Origin: Winogradskyella echinorum
GTDB taxonomy: Bacteria; Bacteroidota; Bacteroidia; Flavobacteriales; Flavobacteriaceae
Direction: 5' to 3'
DNA length: 64,000 nt
Assembly: GCF_014297365.1 (NCBI RefSeq)
Contig: NZ_JACOQD010000007.1
Span: 1-64,000, forward strand
Shown: positions 62,933 to 64,000 of the stretch, piece after piece
How positions within the stretch are numbered: position 1 is the stretch's first letter
Layout: the number at the start of each line of letters is the position of its first letter
Made by a program: the position numbers and the translations under genes
The notes under the pieces: generated by a model
Seen by the model: the letters and a program-made list of their open reading frames with translations, nothing else
The model's database searches: none
What the model was told of the DNA's origin: nothing

Positions 62933-63697
62933 ATGATTAAGTTCTTTAGACATATTAGACAAAAACTACTCTCTGAAAACAAATTCAGTAAATATCTTCT
63001 TTATGCCATTGGCGAAATTATTCTTGTCGTTATTGGGATTTTAATTGCACTAAGTATAAATAATTGGAATGAAAATCTTAAACTAGATAAAGAAGAAATA
63101 ACTATACTCGAGAATTTAAATAAAAACTTAATTCTAGCAAAAAACCAGTCTGACTCTTTAATTTCCTATGAAAAAAGATTGATTAAAGACATAATAACTG
63201 TAATCAATTATGAATCCAATAATTTACTAATCAACAAAGACAGTATTGGAATTATAACATTCAAAAATGCTTTATGGAATCTAGATAGTCATCTGCTTGT
63301 TGTAAATGCTTATGAAGATTTAAAAAACACCAATAAATTAGAACTTATAAAAAACCAAGGTTTAAAAGAAAAATTCACAAGTTTAGAAATTAACTTAATT
63401 GAACTTAAAATAATGTTAGACGATAGATTAAATTTTCAGCAAATTCGAGTTGATAACATTGCTGAAAATGACATCAACTTTATTCCGTTTTTAAAATCTT
63501 CTTTTCCAACTATAGATATTTCTAACGAAAAGTCGAATGATTATAGTAAAATATTGAGCAATCGACGCATTAGAAACCTTCTTGGTATTAAATTATTTAT
63601 GACTAAAGATATTCTTATCTCTAAAGAAAATCTTGGTAGAGAAATTAAAGATTTGATATCATTAATAGAAATGGAAGTAAAGGAAAAAAATAATTAA
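62933..63697 (+). CDS. DUF6090 family membrane protein, copy 3
   Basis: 254 residues, starting 21 bases after copy 2. N-terminus MIKFFRHIRQKLLSENKFSKY is more diverged at the DNA level than copies 2 and 4, but the membrane helix (YAIGEIILVVIGILIALSINNW) is kept. The C-terminal part (ITILENLNKNLILAKNQSDSLIS...) is helical with charged clusters. Function unknown. Confidence 0.8.
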   Translation: MIKFFRHIRQKLLSENKFSKYLLYAIGEIILVVIGILIALSINNWNENLKLDKEEITILENLNKNLILAKNQSDSLISYEKRLIKDIITVINYESNNLLINKDSIGIITFKNALWNLDSHLLVVNAYEDLKNTNKLELIKNQGLKEKFTSLEINLIELKIMLDDRLNFQQIRVDNIAENDINFIPFLKSSFPTIDISNEKSNDYSKILSNRRIRNLLGIKLFMTKDILISKENLGREIKDLISLIEMEVKEKNN

Positions 63698-63718
63698 AGC
63701 AAAACAAACCGCTAACCA

Positions 63719-64000
63719 ATGATTAAGTTCTTTAGACACATCCGTAAAAATCTACTTTCCGAAGGTAAAACTGGAAAATATTTTAAATATGCCATTGGCG
63801 AAATTGTACTTGTGGTTATCGGGATTTTAATTGCGTTACAGATTAATAATTTCAATAATAACAGACAAGAAATAAAAATTGAACAAGAATATTTATTGTC
63901 ATTGCAAACTGAATATGAAACCAACCTAGAAAAAATTAACCTTAGTCTTCAAAAAAATAAAGAACGTGTAAATGCGGTAGAAGATATGCTGACTTTATTT
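63719..64000 (+). CDS. DUF6090 family membrane protein, copy 4 (partial, cut by window end)
   Basis: First 94 codons only; no stop is reached. MIKFFRHIRKNLLSEGKTGKY followed by YAIGEIVLVVIGILIALQINNF. Its upstream 13 bases and first 20 codons are identical to those of copy 2. After the membrane helix the sequence (EYLLSLQTEYETNLEKINLSLQKNKE) diverges into a coiled-coil-like segment. The gene continues past the window. Confidence 0.85.
   Translation, partial: MIKFFRHIRKNLLSEGKTGKYFKYAIGEIVLVVIGILIALQINNFNNNRQEIKIEQEYLLSLQTEYETNLEKINLSLQKNKERVNAVEDMLTLF

Larger units (their letters stand above)
61256..64000 (+). repeat. Tandem array of DUF6090-type genes
   Basis: Four consecutive paralogues (61289, 62138, 62933 and 63719, the last cut by the window end). 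Copies 1 and 2 share an upstream block (AATTATCCTACCTTTAAAGAAA), and all share CCAATGATTAAG at the start. The first 45 or so codons are conserved and the rest is unrelated in sequence. Bases 62125-62199 and 63706-63780 (copies 2 and 4) are identical over 75 bases. Confidence 0.85.

Noticed and set aside
61289-64000. DUF6090 genes as further members of the cassette array.
   Set aside because: No attC-like repeat follows any of them and no complementary tags are found at their ends.

Overview
This AT-rich window is a chromosomal segment of a flavobacterium (Bacteroidota, most likely a marine Flavobacteriaceae). The evidence is the Bacteroidota promoter pattern (TTTG, 19 bases, TAnnTTTG) seen in perfect form at least three times, a T9SS type A sorting domain, SusC/HmuR-style TonB receptor biology, a crtIBZY carotenoid cluster and protein families typical of that group (DUF6503, DUF6607, DUF6090). 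No rRNA, phage, IS element, CRISPR array or site-specific recombinase gene was found.

Layout. 1-3.5 kb: thrS-infC-rpmI-rplT translation operon, with infC apparently starting at an AUA codon. 3.6-15.2 kb: housekeeping genes, mostly on the minus strand (HAD phosphatase, YjbQ, EF-hand protein, GATase-like secreted protein, sulfotransferase plus class IV aminotransferase, AI-2E permease, dnaB, accA, EamA permease, LptF/G permease, tgt). 15.3-21.1 kb: split transketolase, outer-membrane and lipoprotein genes, S4 protein, methyltransferase, phosphoribosyltransferase, shikimate kinase. 21.2-26.5 kb: tRNA-Lys, tRNA-Leu, then a MerR/B12-binding regulator directly upstream of crtI-crtB-crtZ-crtY, a zeaxanthin-type pathway probably controlled by light. 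26.5-35.7 kb: TlpA, Crp/Fnr, aconitase, MoxR and three periplasmic peptidyl-prolyl isomerase genes. 35.9-38.9 kb: SRPBCC protein, a TetR regulator with matching operators at itself and at an AhpD-like gene, and a lipoprotein. 40.7-53.7 kb: guaB, then an iron/haem acquisition regulon (FMN-binding protein, porin, PepSY-flavodoxin reductase, DUF2271, ankyrin and DUF6607 proteins, HmuR-like receptor, HmuY) linked by a shared 23-bp operator. 53.7-58.7 kb: HMG-CoA lyase, LysE exporter, spondin/T9SS protein, pyrD, pepT.

The most unusual part is a set of integron-like gene cassettes. One stands alone (39122-40658, PIN-domain gene) and three are in tandem (58819-61220: SMI1/KNR4, a secreted protein, DUF4279 plus a small protein). 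Each cassette ends in a 128-130 base structured repeat. Each also carries its own nine-base tag at its 5' end that is exactly complementary to a tag at the start of its own 3' repeat, as expected if the cassettes move as circles cut at G^TT. The folding pattern favours the bottom strand. No integrase is present in the window, and the core sites do not fit the classical integron core consensus.

The window ends in a tandem array of four DUF6090-type membrane proteins (the last one cut by the window edge). They share nearly identical 5' ends and unrelated C-terminal domains.
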